Below, one piece after another: positions 1 to 9,332 of a stretch of DNA of 64,000 nucleotides; within the stretch, counting starts at the first letter, position 1; each line of letters starts with the position of its first letter. The notes beneath the pieces are model-generated. The model was not told the DNA's origin. It worked only from the letters and a program-made list of their open reading frames with translations, and searched no databases. Position numbers and translations under genes: made by a program. The DNA lies in assembly GCA_913045375.1 (NCBI GenBank), contig CAJWQE010000002.1, positions 19,809 to 83,808 on the forward strand, in the 5' to 3' direction. This DNA comes from an uncultured Halieaceae bacterium. GTDB lineage: Bacteria; Pseudomonadota; Gammaproteobacteria; Pseudomonadales; Halieaceae.

Positions 1-389
1 TTAGTGACAGCGGTTAACAACGTCTCTACCAGCTGTGGATCTGCCAGCAGCGCGGATCCCGCCGCTTTCTTGCACACTTTTTTGGCGGGACAGCCCATGT
101 TGATATCGATGACCTCAGCTCCACGCTCTACGTTATACCGTGCCGCTGCTGCCAGCGCGCTGGGATCATTCCCGACAAGCTGAATCGTTCGCAGTCCGGC
201 CTCGGTACTGTGCCGAGCACGCAGAGTGCTTTTACGCGACTCACTGAGGGACAAGTCGGAGGCCATCATCTCGCCTACGGCGACATCGGCACCGTGCTTC
301 ACCGCGAGCTGACGCATTGGTAAGTCCGTTACTCCTGCCATGGGTGCGAGGAATACTGGAGTCTCAGTTGAGAACGGGCCGAGCTGCAT
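1..389 (-). CDS. dusB: tRNA-dihydrouridine synthase B, N-terminal part (runs off window)
   Basis: Read on the minus strand, this frame gives the N-terminus of a DusB-type flavoenzyme, which reduces specific uridines in tRNA to dihydrouridine. Visible are the opening APMAGVTDLPMRQL segment, GEMMASD, the QLVGNDP strand and the INMGCPAKKV signature carrying the catalytic cysteine loop. The start is the ATG at 387-389, the first in frame after a stop at about 425; no clear ribosome site precedes it. Only about 129 codons lie inside the window and the C-terminus is beyond position 1. It is transcribed away from aroQ. In many gammaproteobacteria dusB follows prmA; here it sits upstream of aroQ on the other strand. 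Confidence 0.88.
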   Translation of the reverse strand, partial: MQLGPFSTETPVFLAPMAGVTDLPMRQLAVKHGADVAVGEMMASDLSLSESRKSTLRARHSTEAGLRTIQLVGNDPSALAAAARYNVERGAEVIDINMGCPAKKVCKKAAGSALLADPQLVETLLTAVT

Positions 390-633
390 GCGTGGGACAC
401 TGTCTGACAGAAAGCCCGTAGTTTAAAGAAGCCCTGCGCTCTGTTGAAGTCCGCTGGCGGTCGTTTTGTATGGCCTTTTATACCGACCGCTCTATGTTTC
501 GTGAATCACGTGTAAAAGTAGCTATCTTCGGTAAAACAGCACAGATTAGTCGGCTTTTTTCGAAAACAGTAGACAGAGCAGGGGTGCTCGTGGAGACTCC
601 GCCGTCTGTCTTTTATTTTCGAATGGTCTGCGC
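390..633. other. dusB-aroQ divergent intergenic region
   Basis: A 244-base gap between divergently transcribed dusB and aroQ. It should hold promoters for both directions, but I see no convincing consensus pair. The best plus-strand guess is TTGAAG near 443 with a weak -10-like TGTATG 17 bases later. A 66-codon reading frame at 470-670 overlaps the aroQ start and shows no protein-like features. Confidence 0.4.
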
Positions 634-1071
634 ATGGCTGACATTTTGGTGTTACATGGCCCCAACCTGAACCTTTTGGGTACTCGAGAGCCCGATGTTT
701 ACGGCACTGAGGACTTAGCCTCGATTAATGCACGCCTAGCAGAGGCGGCCGCGGCGTCAGGTCGATCGCTCGACAGCTTTCAGAGCAATTCGGAAGCTGA
801 GCTTATTGAAAAGGTACATGCGGCGAAAACCGAGCAGACACAGGCCATCATCATCAACCCCGCTGGGCTTACGCACACCAGCGTGTCACTGCGTGATGCT
901 ATTGCAGGCGTGGCCATCCCGTTCGTTGAGGTTCACTTGTCCAATGTCTACGCGCGTGAGCCCTTCAGACACCACAGCTTCTTTTCAGATTTGGCCGTAG
1001 GCGTCATCTCTGGTTTTGGAAGTGCAGGTTATGACTACGCATTGCAGTTTTTATTGAACCGAAATCACTGA
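634..1071 (+). CDS. aroQ: 3-dehydroquinate dehydratase, type II
   Basis: Cytosolic enzyme of the shikimate pathway that dehydrates 3-dehydroquinate to 3-dehydroshikimate. The 145-residue length is usual for the dodecameric type II family. Family landmarks are the N-terminal [18 protein letters not shown] segment, including the active-site tyrosine, [25 protein letters not shown] and [18 protein letters not shown]. No strong Shine-Dalgarno precedes the ATG, but no earlier start is possible in frame. It lies 35 bases upstream of accB, the aroQ-accB-accC order common in gammaproteobacteria. Confidence 0.95.
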   Translation: MADILVLHGPNLNLLGTREPDVYGTEDLASINARLAEAAAASGRSLDSFQSNSEAELIEKVHAAKTEQTQAIIINPAGLTHTSVSLRDAIAGVAIPFVEVHLSNVYAREPFRHHSFFSDLAVGVISGFGSAGYDYALQFLLNRNH

Positions 1072-1106
1072 AATGAGTAATAACAAGAGATTGTAGAGGT
1101 GACCCT

Positions 1107-1568
1107 ATGGATATTCGCAAAGTAAAAAAATTAATCGAACTTCTGGAAGCATCCAGCGTTGACGAAATTGAGATCAAGGAAGGTGAGGAGTCGGTCCGAA
1201 TTAGCCGAAATACGGCTGCCCCGATCGCAATGGCAGCGCCTGTAGCGGCACCTGCCATGCCCGCGCCTCTAGCGCCCGTACCTGCCGCACCAGCACCAGC
1301 GCCTGCGGCTCCCGAAGCGGCTGCCCCGAGCGCAGCCAACGCTGTGAAATCGCCAATGGTAGGTACGTTCTACCGCTCGCCAAGTCCTGATGCAGCACCG
1401 TTCGTTGAGGTAGGGCAAAGCGTCCGTGCCGGAGACGTTCTGTGCATTGTGGAGGCCATGAAGATGATGAATCAGATCGAGGCGGATCGTGCGGGAACCG
1501 TCACCGCTATCCACGCTGAAAACGGTGAACCTGTAGAATTCGATCAGCCACTCATTACCGTTGAATAA
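1107..1568 (+). CDS. accB: Acetyl-CoA carboxylase biotin carboxyl carrier protein
   Basis: BCCP subunit of acetyl-CoA carboxylase, carrying biotin between the carboxylase and transferase partners in fatty acid synthesis. The N-terminal helix region is followed by an Ala/Pro-rich flexible linker (about residues 36-78) and a C-terminal biotinyl domain. The EAMKM motif places the biotinylated lysine at residue 119 of 153. A good ribosome site (GAGGTGA) precedes the ATG by about 7 bases. accC follows after 30 bases, so the two are very likely co-transcribed, giving matched amounts of two subunits that form a complex. Confidence 0.96.
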   Translation: MDIRKVKKLIELLEASSVDEIEIKEGEESVRISRNTAAPIAMAAPVAAPAMPAPLAPVPAAPAPAPAAPEAAAPSAANAVKSPMVGTFYRSPSPDAAPFVEVGQSVRAGDVLCIVEAMKMMNQIEADRAGTVTAIHAENGEPVEFDQPLITVE

Positions 1569-1598
1569 ACGCTCGCATCTCGTTTAAGGATTAACGCT

Positions 1599-2945
1599 AT
1601 GTTGGAAAAGGTACTCATTGCGAACCGCGGTGAGATCGCGTTGCGAATCTTGCGAGCCTGTCGTGAGTTGGATATTCCCACGGTTGCAGTGCACTCAACG
1701 GCCGATAGCAGTTTGAAGCACGTGCGACTCGCCGATGAGGCGGTCTGCATTGGACCCGCTCCGTCGACACAAAGCTACTTGCAAGCGCACGCGATTCTCA
1801 GTGCCGCAGAGGTTACCGGAGCTGATGGTATTCACCCGGGCTATGGCTTCTTATCCGAGAATGCTGATTTTGCTGAGCAAGTGGAGCGCAGCGGATTCAA
1901 ATTTATCGGTCCGCGGTCAGAGACCATTCGTTTGATGGGTGACAAGGTGTCGGCCAAGCATCAGATGCGTAAGTCCGGTGTGCCCACGGTACCCGGGTCG
2001 GACGGCGCCCTGCCTGATGATCCCGATGAGATTTTGCGAATCGCGCGCGACATCGGATACCCGGTGATCGTAAAAGCAGCAGCTGGTGGTGGTGGCCGAG
2101 GTATGCGCGTGGTGCACAACGAGGAAGTACTTCTGTCATCTATAGAAGTTACCCAATCTGAAGCCGCGGCGGCGTTTGGTTCACCTGTGGTCTACATGGA
2201 AAAGTTTTTGCAGCGGCCTCGTCACGTGGAAATTCAGGTATTAGCAGACGGGCAGGGCAATGCGGTGCATTTGGGCGATCGTGATTGTTCATTACAGCGT
2301 CGCCACCAAAAGATCATTGAGGAAGCACCCGCGCCGGGTATTCCAGATGACGTTCGCGAAGAGGTCGGCGCTGCTTGTGTTCAGGCCTGTATCGATATGG
2401 GCTATACCGGTGCAGGGACCTTCGAGTTCCTCTACGAGGACGGTCGCTTCTTCTTTATTGAGATGAATACGCGCGTACAGGTTGAGCACCCAGTGACCGA
2501 AATGATCACCGGTGTTGATATCGTGAAGGAGCAGCTGTTGATCGCAGGTGGGCAACCATTGTCGATCAAGCAGAGCGATATCAAATTTAATGGGCATGCG
2601 ATTGAGTGTCGGATCAACGCCGAAGATCCCCGAACATTTATGCCATCACCCGGCACCATCAAAACCTTCCATGCGCCGGGCGGCCATGGTGTTCGTGTCG
2701 ACTCTCACATCTACAGCGGTTACGCGGTGCCACCACACTACGACAGTTTGATCGGCAAGCTCATAACCCACGGCGATTCACGCGATATCGCGTTGAAAAA
2801 AATGCGTCAGGCGCTCGATGAATTCATTGTCGAGGGCATTCGGACGAACGCCGCACTCCACCGCGAGTTGGTTGTCGACTCGTCTTTCGTTGCTGGCGGT
2901 GTCAGCATTCACTATCTCGAGAGCAAGCTGGAACACGAGCATTGA
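1599..2945 (+). CDS. accC: Biotin carboxylase subunit of acetyl-CoA carboxylase
   Basis: ATP-dependent carboxylation of the biotin on AccB. The 448-residue length is typical. The N-terminal [18 protein letters not shown], the glycine-rich ATP-grasp loop ([12 protein letters not shown]), the metal-binding [16 protein letters not shown] segment and the C-terminal [13 protein letters not shown] stretch are all present. AAGGA lies upstream of the ATG. Its stop overlaps the start of prmA, indicating translational coupling. Confidence 0.97.
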   Translation: MLEKVLIANRGEIALRILRACRELDIPTVAVHSTADSSLKHVRLADEAVCIGPAPSTQSYLQAHAILSAAEVTGADGIHPGYGFLSENADFAEQVERSGFKFIGPRSETIRLMGDKVSAKHQMRKSGVPTVPGSDGALPDDPDEILRIARDIGYPVIVKAAAGGGGRGMRVVHNEEVLLSSIEVTQSEAAAAFGSPVVYMEKFLQRPRHVEIQVLADGQGNAVHLGDRDCSLQRRHQKIIEEAPAPGIPDDVREEVGAACVQACIDMGYTGAGTFEFLYEDGRFFFIEMNTRVQVEHPVTEMITGVDIVKEQLLIAGGQPLSIKQSDIKFNGHAIECRINAEDPRTFMPSPGTIKTFHAPGGHGVRVDSHIYSGYAVPPHYDSLIGKLITHGDSRDIALKKMRQALDEFIVEGIRTNAALHRELVVDSSFVAGGVSIHYLESKLEHEH

Positions 2946-3841
2946 GTTCCAGCGACTGGCAAGAGTGGGTCGTTGAGACTTACTCGCACCTAGTCGAACC
3001 GCTCGAGGAATGGCTGTTTGAGCAAGGCGCGTTGGCAGTGTCCCTCGAGGACAATGCTGATGAGCCTCTACTCGAACCTGGTCCAGGCGAGACGCCGCTC
3101 TGGCAAAACGTGAAGGTCACAGCCCTGTTTACAGGGTCGATCAATCTCTTGCCCATCAAACAGGCGCTGCCTACCTCGCTACTGGCGGGTAACTCCAGAA
3201 ACGACATCTCAACGCTCGAAGATCGTGATTGGGAGCGGGTTTGGATGGAGGACTTCACGCCCATTCAGATGGGACCGCGGCTCTGGATTTGCCCCAGCTG
3301 GACTCTCCCACCGAAAGAGGCACTGGTACCCGTTTTACTTGATCCGGGGTTGGCGTTTGGCACGGGGACACATGCAACGACTGCCATGTGTCTCAACGCA
3401 CTCGATGTATTGATCAGGGGTAACGAGCGCATCGTCGATTTTGGGTGCGGATCCGGTATTTTGGCTATTGCGGCGCTAAAGCTAGGAGCTGGTTGCGCGC
3501 TGGGCGTTGATAACGACCCGCAAGCGGTCTTTGCAAGTCGAGAGAATGCGCAGCGTAATGGCATTGAGCCCGAGGATTTTGCGGTGGTATTGCCGGATGA
3601 CGGGCTTATCGCCCAGTGGGATGGTAGCGCCGATCTGATGGTTGCTAATATTCTTGCAGGACCGCTAGTGGAGCTCGCTGATCAACTGATTAGCCTGACC
3701 GCGCCAGGTGGTGCAATACTGCTAACAGGTGTTTTGGAAGCGCAGGCGCCTCAACTTATTGAGCGCTATCACGATGTCAATCTTGAAGTGAGTCAGCAGC
3801 GTGACGGATGGGTATTGCTTGCAGGTGAAAAACCGAGCTAA
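2942..3841 (+). CDS. prmA: Ribosomal protein L11 methyltransferase
   Basis: SAM-dependent methyltransferase that trimethylates ribosomal protein L11. An N-terminal L11-recognition domain (about 1-100) is followed by a Rossmann methyltransferase domain with the SAM loop [20 protein letters not shown] and the VANILAGPL motif. The 299-residue length fits. The start used is TTG at 2942, inside the end of accC (TTGA overlap); the ribosome site is weak but no better start gives a full N-terminus. The stop overlaps that of the convergent DUF2333 gene by four bases. Confidence 0.93.
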   Translation: MSSSDWQEWVVETYSHLVEPLEEWLFEQGALAVSLEDNADEPLLEPGPGETPLWQNVKVTALFTGSINLLPIKQALPTSLLAGNSRNDISTLEDRDWERVWMEDFTPIQMGPRLWICPSWTLPPKEALVPVLLDPGLAFGTGTHATTAMCLNALDVLIRGNERIVDFGCGSGILAIAALKLGAGCALGVDNDPQAVFASRENAQRNGIEPEDFAVVLPDDGLIAQWDGSADLMVANILAGPLVELADQLISLTAPGGAILLTGVLEAQAPQLIERYHDVNLEVSQQRDGWVLLAGEKPS

Positions 3842-4905
3842 CCCTGGGCGAGCAATTCTCTCAAGTCGATAAGCGCGGCATTAGCCCGGGACAGATAGCT
3901 GGCCATCACCAGAGAGTGGTTCGCCCAGATGCCAAACCCCGATCCATTGAGAATGACCGGACTCCAGACGGTCTGCTGCGTCGCCTCAAGCTCGCGAATG
4001 ATTTGTCTGAGGCTAACGGTGGCATTTTTCTTTTCCAGCACATCCGCAAAATCAACCTCGGCGGCTTTTAGAAAATGGATCAACGCAAAGGCGGCGCCAC
4101 GTGATTCATAATAGACATCATCAATTTCATTCCAGGGCGTTTTCACCACAAGCTCCCGGTTTTCTCGCGTGGACTGAGTCGCTGCTGCGTCACCTGCTAG
4201 GTCGGTATTGATCCGTCGCTGACCCACGCTGGCTGATAGGCGCTGAGATAAGCTACCCAAACGCTTTTCAACCATACCCAGCCAGAAGCTGAGGTTATCT
4301 GCTCTTGCATAGAACTGTGCCGAGTCTTCACCAGTCTGAGGAAGCCGATCGAGATAGGCCTGTAAATACCGTCGCGCATCTCGATATTCGGATTCGGTGG
4401 CGGGCAAGGCCCAGCTGGAGTTTTGGAAGTTGATGCGGGGCTCAGCGAGCGTCAGATCAACGTCCTCTTGGGATTGCGATTGCGACCGGCTGAGCACTTC
4501 TCTCAAGGCTCTCGCTAAGTCCCGAGACTGGATTAAGGCGCCATACTCCCAGTTAGGCATGTTATCCAGAAAGGTGCCTGGAGGGGTGATGTCGTTGCTG
4601 ATGTAGCCGCCGTCTTTTTCTAATAAGAGACGCGTAACTTCGAGAAGTGCTGCGGTGGTTGCAGCACCGGTGACTGATTGATCAGATGATTTCAGATACT
4701 TGGCTCTGTTTTCCACCACGTCAAAAGAGTCAGGTGCCATGCTCCAATAAAAGCCAAGTCCGAGCGTGAGCATGAGGTAGATGGCAACGGCGGCAGTGAC
4801 GGCACGTCTACCGCCTTTACTTTGAAGCAGGTCGAGGGAGTCGCCCGACGGGAGAACCCCCCGGATCTTTGTCAACGCTTGCGATAACCGCTCGCTCAGT
4901 GTCAT
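3838..4905 (-). CDS. DUF2333 family inner-membrane protein
   Basis: A 355-residue protein with a short cytoplasmic N-terminus, one membrane helix at about residues 35-54 and a large helical periplasmic part. It matches my memory of the DUF2333 family (landmarks SMAPDSFDV, WEYGALIQSRDLARALRE, FYARADNLSFWLGMVEKRLGS). I know no established function for the family. It is the last gene of the minus-strand run after dsbD and the copper chaperone, 34 bases beyond the latter, so it may be co-transcribed with them. Its stop codon overlaps that of prmA. Confidence 0.8.
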   Translation of the reverse strand: MTLSERLSQALTKIRGVLPSGDSLDLLQSKGGRRAVTAAVAIYLMLTLGLGFYWSMAPDSFDVVENRAKYLKSSDQSVTGAATTAALLEVTRLLLEKDGGYISNDITPPGTFLDNMPNWEYGALIQSRDLARALREVLSRSQSQSQEDVDLTLAEPRINFQNSSWALPATESEYRDARRYLQAYLDRLPQTGEDSAQFYARADNLSFWLGMVEKRLGSLSQRLSASVGQRRINTDLAGDAAATQSTRENRELVVKTPWNEIDDVYYESRGAAFALIHFLKAAEVDFADVLEKKNATVSLRQIIRELEATQQTVWSPVILNGSGFGIWANHSLVMASYLSRANAALIDLRELLAQG

Positions 4906-4939
4906 TTGCTATGCCGCTCCTTACGCGGTGATGCCATTC

Positions 4940-5386
4940 TCAGTGGTGGTGCTGGGCTTTACGGTGCCTTGTCACAGAGAACGCACTGCATAGGCTGTCA
5001 TTGTTCTCCAGCTCGAGGCAGATGTCGATGCTTTGTCCATCAGTTAAGGGCTCGCTCAGCTTCATTAGCATGATGTGAAGGCCGCCTGGCTTCAGACTGA
5101 CGCGCTCTCCCGCCTTGATTGACAACTTTGCTACGGGCCGCATGGTCGATCGATCACGCTCAATACGGGTCTCATGGAGTGAGGTGTGACCTGCAACCTC
5201 TGCTGACACCCCCGTAATAGTGATGACGTCTTTGCTGACGTTTTCGAGGGATGCATAGCCCGCCGTCATCATTTTACCGGGTGGTGTCGCGCGCACCCAT
5301 GCATCCGAGATGATTAGGGTGTCGGAGGCGCCCAAGGCGCTGGATACCAGCGTCAATGCAATAGCGAATAGGGCGCGCAGCGTCAT
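4940..5386 (-). CDS. PCuAC family periplasmic copper chaperone
   Basis: Exported Cu(I) chaperone of the PCuAC/DUF461 family, which supplies copper to the CuA site of cytochrome c oxidase. The family copper motif H-x10-M-x21-H-x-M is matched exactly (HETRIERDRSTM, then HIM 21 residues later). A signal peptide ends around SSALGA. The start at 5386 is preferred over an earlier ATG at 5443 because AAGGA sits 9 bases upstream and a signal peptide follows directly; the 5443 start would also overlap dsbD. The C-terminus ends in three histidines, a possible extra metal ligand. It lies 40 bases downstream of dsbD, whose reductant could keep copper-site cysteines reduced. Confidence 0.9.
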   Translation of the reverse strand: MTLRALFAIALTLVSSALGASDTLIISDAWVRATPPGKMMTAGYASLENVSKDVITITGVSAEVAGHTSLHETRIERDRSTMRPVAKLSIKAGERVSLKPGGLHIMLMKLSEPLTDGQSIDICLELENNDSLCSAFSVTRHRKAQHHH

Positions 5387-5426
5387 GGAATTATTTCCTT
5401 TGCGTAATGCCTTTGATGTGGGGGTA

Positions 5427-7160
5427 TCAACGTGCGTTTTCAATGGCAGTTAGTACGATATCGCGTGTCAGTAGTTGGGGAAGTATCACGGGCGTGCTCC
5501 CGACACCTCGTGGGTACATGACGTAAAGTGGGATGCCACTTCTACCGTGCGACTGAACGAAGCGTCCAATGTCTGCATCGTAGTCGGTCCAGTCTGCAAT
5601 CATGTAGGGAATATCTGCATCGATGAAGGCCTGCTCCATCTCTGGTGTGAAGAGCACCGCAGCCTCGTTCGCAAGGCAAGTGATACACCAGTCGGCTGTG
5701 ACATCAACGAAAATCGGATCGCCACGTTCAATGTAGTCATTTAAAACGGAGGCAGACCAAGCGATCTGGCCTTCGCTCAGCGCGCGGCTTGAATCACTGC
5801 CCCCCGGCTTATTATCTGATGGTACTGCGAGGAAAACAGCGCCAGCGGCAAGGATAATGCTGAGCCCCTTGCGCAACTTGGTATCACCATACAGGTAGGC
5901 CGCCAGCGCGAGTAACACCAAGCCAGAAAGCGCCAGTGCCATGGTGTTAACCCCAGCCTGATTACCGGCGACCCAGAGCAGCCAAACCGAGGTCAAATAG
6001 AGTGGGAACGCGAGCACATTCTTTGCCGTATCCATCCACGGTCCGGGTTTTGGCAGTGCACGGACGGCGGCACTACTGTGGCTTAGGATGACCATCGGTA
6101 GTGCCATACCCGCGCCAAGCGCCGCGAATACAATGAGCGTTACCACAATAGGTTGGGTTAACGCGTATCCCAACGCGGTACCCATGAAAGGTGCCGTACA
6201 CGGGCTGGCAACAACAACGGCGAGTACACCGGTAAAAAAGTTACCGGCGTCGCCGTCCTGTTCGGTCAAAGATTGTCCAACATTCATCATGGACGTTCCG
6301 AAATGAATCAGTCCATTGAGGCTGAGGCCCATGACGGTGAACAGATAGGCTAGCCCAATAACGAACCCAGTATTTTGCAGTTGAAAGCCCCAACCGATGA
6401 GCTGGCCCGTCTGCTGGATGGCTACCAGCACACTTGCTAAGGCCATAAAGCTCACGATGACGCCCGCGGCGTAGACGAGGCTCGCTCGACGATGCTGGTC
6501 GGCACTGCCGTGCGTAAAGCTCAAGGCTTTGAGCGACAGAATGGGAAAGACGCAGGGCATGATGTTGAGGATAATGCCCCCGAGAAACGCGAAAGCAATG
6601 GCTGCTAGCAGACCTATACCTGCACTGCTTGAGGTGTCGTCACCGGAGTCGAGCGCGCTTGATGTTGGGGCGAGGGAGCCAGCCTGAATCTCACCGGATG
6701 CCATGTGCCACAGGAAGGATTTGGTCTCAGGTGGGTAGCAGAGCCCAGCATCGGCACAGCCCTGGTAGGTCACTTTAATTTGTGCGAGCTCGGTCGTTCT
6801 CTCCAAGGCGACCATGGCCTCTAGCGCGTCGTAGTAGACTTCGACGTCACCGAAAAACTCATCTGTTTTGGCAAGGCCATCGGGCACAACTAAGTTCGCG
6901 GCAATGCTGCCCTCCGAGTCAGAGGCTTGCGCCTTGAATGCATGGCGATAGAGGTAGTACTCCGGCGCGATCACCCACTGCAACATCAGCCGCTGATCCC
7001 CGTCGGCGACGAGCGTCAGTTGGTAGGCTTCATCGACGGGTAGGAACTGGGTTTGCTGCTGCGTATATGAAGAGAGCGCACTCTGTGCCACTCCACTAAA
7101 CGGTAACCACAGCGATAGCAGTAGGCAAAGCTTTAGTGTTCGGCGAATCGCCAGACTCAT
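5427..7160 (-). CDS. dsbD: Thiol:disulfide interchange protein DsbD
   Basis: Inner-membrane protein that passes electrons from cytoplasmic thioredoxin to periplasmic reductases. All three parts are visible: a signal peptide and periplasmic alpha domain with its cysteine pair (CADAGLCYPP), an eight-helix membrane domain with NIMPCVFPIL and VVASPCTAPFMG, and a C-terminal thioredoxin-like domain with WCITC. The 577-residue length is usual. It is followed by a copper chaperone and preceded by a pentapeptide-repeat gene 10 bases upstream. A role in cytochrome c / oxidase maturation is inferred from the neighbours. Confidence 0.95.
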   Translation of the reverse strand: MSLAIRRTLKLCLLLSLWLPFSGVAQSALSSYTQQQTQFLPVDEAYQLTLVADGDQRLMLQWVIAPEYYLYRHAFKAQASDSEGSIAANLVVPDGLAKTDEFFGDVEVYYDALEAMVALERTTELAQIKVTYQGCADAGLCYPPETKSFLWHMASGEIQAGSLAPTSSALDSGDDTSSSAGIGLLAAIAFAFLGGIILNIMPCVFPILSLKALSFTHGSADQHRRASLVYAAGVIVSFMALASVLVAIQQTGQLIGWGFQLQNTGFVIGLAYLFTVMGLSLNGLIHFGTSMMNVGQSLTEQDGDAGNFFTGVLAVVVASPCTAPFMGTALGYALTQPIVVTLIVFAALGAGMALPMVILSHSSAAVRALPKPGPWMDTAKNVLAFPLYLTSVWLLWVAGNQAGVNTMALALSGLVLLALAAYLYGDTKLRKGLSIILAAGAVFLAVPSDNKPGGSDSSRALSEGQIAWSASVLNDYIERGDPIFVDVTADWCITCLANEAAVLFTPEMEQAFIDADIPYMIADWTDYDADIGRFVQSHGRSGIPLYVMYPRGVGSTPVILPQLLTRDIVLTAIENAR

Positions 7161-7169
7161 GACGTGTCC

Positions 7170-7523
7170 CTACTTGTTGTAGCGCAGACGTGTGCCGTGA
7201 TCGAGAGAGAGACGAATCTCTTCAGGACTCAGTTCGTCAGGGAAGTAGACTCCTGATACTTTCGCATCAAGTAGGCTCGCGCCCTCAAGGTTGGTCTCGC
7301 GAAAATCGATACCTGATAAGTCGCAATTTCTGAAGTACGCGCTTGAGAAATCCAGACCTCTTGCATTCATTTTGCGTAGGTCACGCCCTCGGTAATCGCC
7401 GCCTGACAGCTGACCGCAGTCCATGGTGTCGCGATGCTTGTTGAAGCTATCGACGTCCTCATGCCGCAGCATCTGAAACAACGGATCGTCCTTGACCTCG
7501 GGTTTAATTTCTCTGTCGCTCAT
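7170..7523 (-). CDS. Small pentapeptide-repeat protein
   Basis: A 117-residue cytosolic protein with consecutive pentapeptide repeats of the A(D/N)LxX type from about residue 42 to 94 (DYRGRDLRKMNARGLDF, NCDLSGIDFRETNLEGASL), expected to fold as a short right-handed quadrilateral helix. No signal peptide. A strong GAGGAGA ribosome site precedes the ATG. Function unknown; family members include gyrase-protecting proteins, but this one is too short to infer that. Confidence 0.85.
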   Translation of the reverse strand: MSDREIKPEVKDDPLFQMLRHEDVDSFNKHRDTMDCGQLSGGDYRGRDLRKMNARGLDFSSAYFRNCDLSGIDFRETNLEGASLLDAKVSGVYFPDELSPEEIRLSLDHGTRLRYNK

Positions 7524-7582
7524 CGACTTCTCCTCGACGTGCCTTGCTACTTTTTACAGAGCTTGGCGCTTAACTATCGGTG

Positions 7583-8590
7583 CTAATTACTAAAATACGC
7601 ATCGCGAAGGGCACTGGTCGCGTCCAAGCTGAGTCGCGGACCCGCTTGGCAGACAACGGCGCCTGCGGCTTTGGCCGCAAATTCGCAAGCACTCAGCATA
7701 GCCACGCCTCGCCAGAGTGCGTAGAAAAAAGCTCCAGCGAACATATCGCCCGCTCCATTGGTATTCACCGCAGTTACCTTCTCCGATGCCACCTGATGCG
7801 TGCTCGTTCCATCATACAGAATGGCACCATCGGCGCCGCGTGTGATCACGAAGCTTTGGCAAATCGCTTTCAGCCGCTCAGCCGCCTCGTCCAAATTATC
7901 AGTCTGTGCCCACTCCAGGGCTTCGATCTCGTTACAGAACACAAAGTCCACGCCGCCCTCGAGCATGGCATTCATGTTGTCGCGGAAAAATGTGACCATG
8001 CCGGGGTCAGAGAAGCTGACAGCAACTTTTGTGTTGTTTGCTTCGGCAAGTTGCTTGGTTTTAAGCGCCGCTGCGTGACCGGTCGGGGAGGTGACCAAGT
8101 ACCCTTCTAAATAAACCCACGTTGATGCACTAATGGCAGCCTCGTTTACCTCGGTTACCGAGAGCGTCTCGGATACACCTAGGAAGGTATTCATACTCCG
8201 CTCGGCATCGGGCGTAATCAGAACCAAACACTTTCCCGTTGTACCTGCGCTACGCTCACCTTTAAAGCCGTGGTCTACACCACAGGCCTCGAGATCTGTG
8301 ATGTAAATGTCACCATCCTCATCATTTGCGACTAAACAGCTCATGTAGGTCGGTGCACCAAACTGCGAGGCGGCAATCACGCTGTTGCCCGCACTGCCAC
8401 CGCAGGCGTGATTAGCTGATGAGAGCTTATCGGAAAGATGATCTTTAATTTCGGCCTGACGGGCTTCGTCAACCAGCGTCATCATGCCTTTTTCAATGGA
8501 TAGTTGATCCAGATCATTGTCGGATACATCGATTTCAGTATCGACCAAAGCGGCGCCAATCGCGTAGACGAAGTATTCAGACACAGTCAT
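7583..8590 (-). CDS. PfkB-family carbohydrate/adenosine kinase
   Basis: Ribokinase-like kinase of 335 residues. The N-terminal CGGSAGNSVIAASQFGAP substrate-binding segment and the C-terminal NTNGAGDMFAGAFF anion-hole motif with the catalytic aspartate are present. The overall sequence resembles proteins annotated as adenosine kinases in marine bacteria, so phosphorylation of adenosine or a related nucleoside is likely but not certain. It is divergent from the NUDIX gene, and a short palindrome lies between them (8657-8672). Confidence 0.88.
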   Translation of the reverse strand: MTVSEYFVYAIGAALVDTEIDVSDNDLDQLSIEKGMMTLVDEARQAEIKDHLSDKLSSANHACGGSAGNSVIAASQFGAPTYMSCLVANDEDGDIYITDLEACGVDHGFKGERSAGTTGKCLVLITPDAERSMNTFLGVSETLSVTEVNEAAISASTWVYLEGYLVTSPTGHAAALKTKQLAEANNTKVAVSFSDPGMVTFFRDNMNAMLEGGVDFVFCNEIEALEWAQTDNLDEAAERLKAICQSFVITRGADGAILYDGTSTHQVASEKVTAVNTNGAGDMFAGAFFYALWRGVAMLSACEFAAKAAGAVVCQAGPRLSLDATSALRDAYFSN

Positions 8591-8656
8591 TTCCTCAGGG
8601 ATGAATTAAGCCAAGTCGAGATTATCGCATGTGGGGTGATCAGGATCATTACTTGT

Positions 8657-8672
8657 CTTGATTGTAATCAAG
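8657..8672. promoter_or_regulatory. Candidate operator palindrome between PfkB and NUDIX genes
   Basis: Perfect 7-base arms with a 2-base centre (CTTGATT-GT-AATCAAG) in the 130-base gap between two divergent genes. The position suits a dimeric regulator shared by both, but no regulator gene is adjacent and the length is modest, so chance is possible. Confidence 0.35.
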
Positions 8673-8720
8673 CCTGAGCGACAAGTTTTCGATAGACTGG
8701 TGGCATCAGAGAGGTGACCC

Positions 8721-9332
8721 GTGTATCCAACTTTTCAAGAAGTTATTGATCGTTTATCCGTCGTTGAGGCGCCCGCGGAGCCCTTGCCGTCCAAGCGTGC
8801 AGCGGTTGCGATTAGTTTGCGATCGGGTGTCTCGGGTCCTGAGATTCTCATGATTCAGCGTGCAGTCAGGGAGGGCGACCCCTGGTCGGGTCACATGGGT
8901 TTTCCGGGGGGACGGAAGGACGCGTCCGATGTTACCGATGTAGCCTGCGCAAAGCGGGAAACGCGGGAGGAGATAAGCTTTGACCTCGACACCCACGGTG
9001 AGCTTGTCTGTCAGTTATCTGATGTGAATACGGGCTGGCGTGCCGATCGTCCAGAGATGTTGGTGGCGCCTTTCATTTTTAGAGTGGACAGTACGCCGTC
9101 CTTCGAGCTTAACCATGAGGTCGACGATACCTTGTGGGTTCCACTGAATTTTTTACTCGACGATACAAACCGTGGTCGCCACCAGTGGGATTGGCGCGGC
9201 GAAGTGCTTGAATCCGATGCCTTTACCTATGATGGGCGCCTGATTTGGGGTCTCTCGCTGATGATGATCGATGAGCTACTGGAGATCATTGGTGGTAGGG
9301 AGAGTACAGGTGCCCGTGTTACTCGGGCCTAG
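8721..9332 (+). CDS. NUDIX hydrolase, CoA diphosphatase type (NudL-like)
   Basis: The NUDIX box (GGRKDASDVTDVACAKRETREEI) is preceded by the segment typical of CoA pyrophosphatases (RAVREGDPWSGHMGFPGG). Expected to cleave CoA or acyl-CoA to phosphopantetheine and 3',5'-ADP. 203 residues. The start is a GTG at 8721, preceded by GAGAGGTGA at good spacing. Its 3' end overlaps the convergent secreted-protein gene by 14 bases. Confidence 0.87.
   Translation: MYPTFQEVIDRLSVVEAPAEPLPSKRAAVAISLRSGVSGPEILMIQRAVREGDPWSGHMGFPGGRKDASDVTDVACAKRETREEISFDLDTHGELVCQLSDVNTGWRADRPEMLVAPFIFRVDSTPSFELNHEVDDTLWVPLNFLLDDTNRGRHQWDWRGEVLESDAFTYDGRLIWGLSLMMIDELLEIIGGRESTGARVTRA

Noticed and set aside
7580..8110. 176-codon plus-strand frame inside the PfkB kinase gene
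   Set aside because: Antisense to a gene with clear catalytic motifs.
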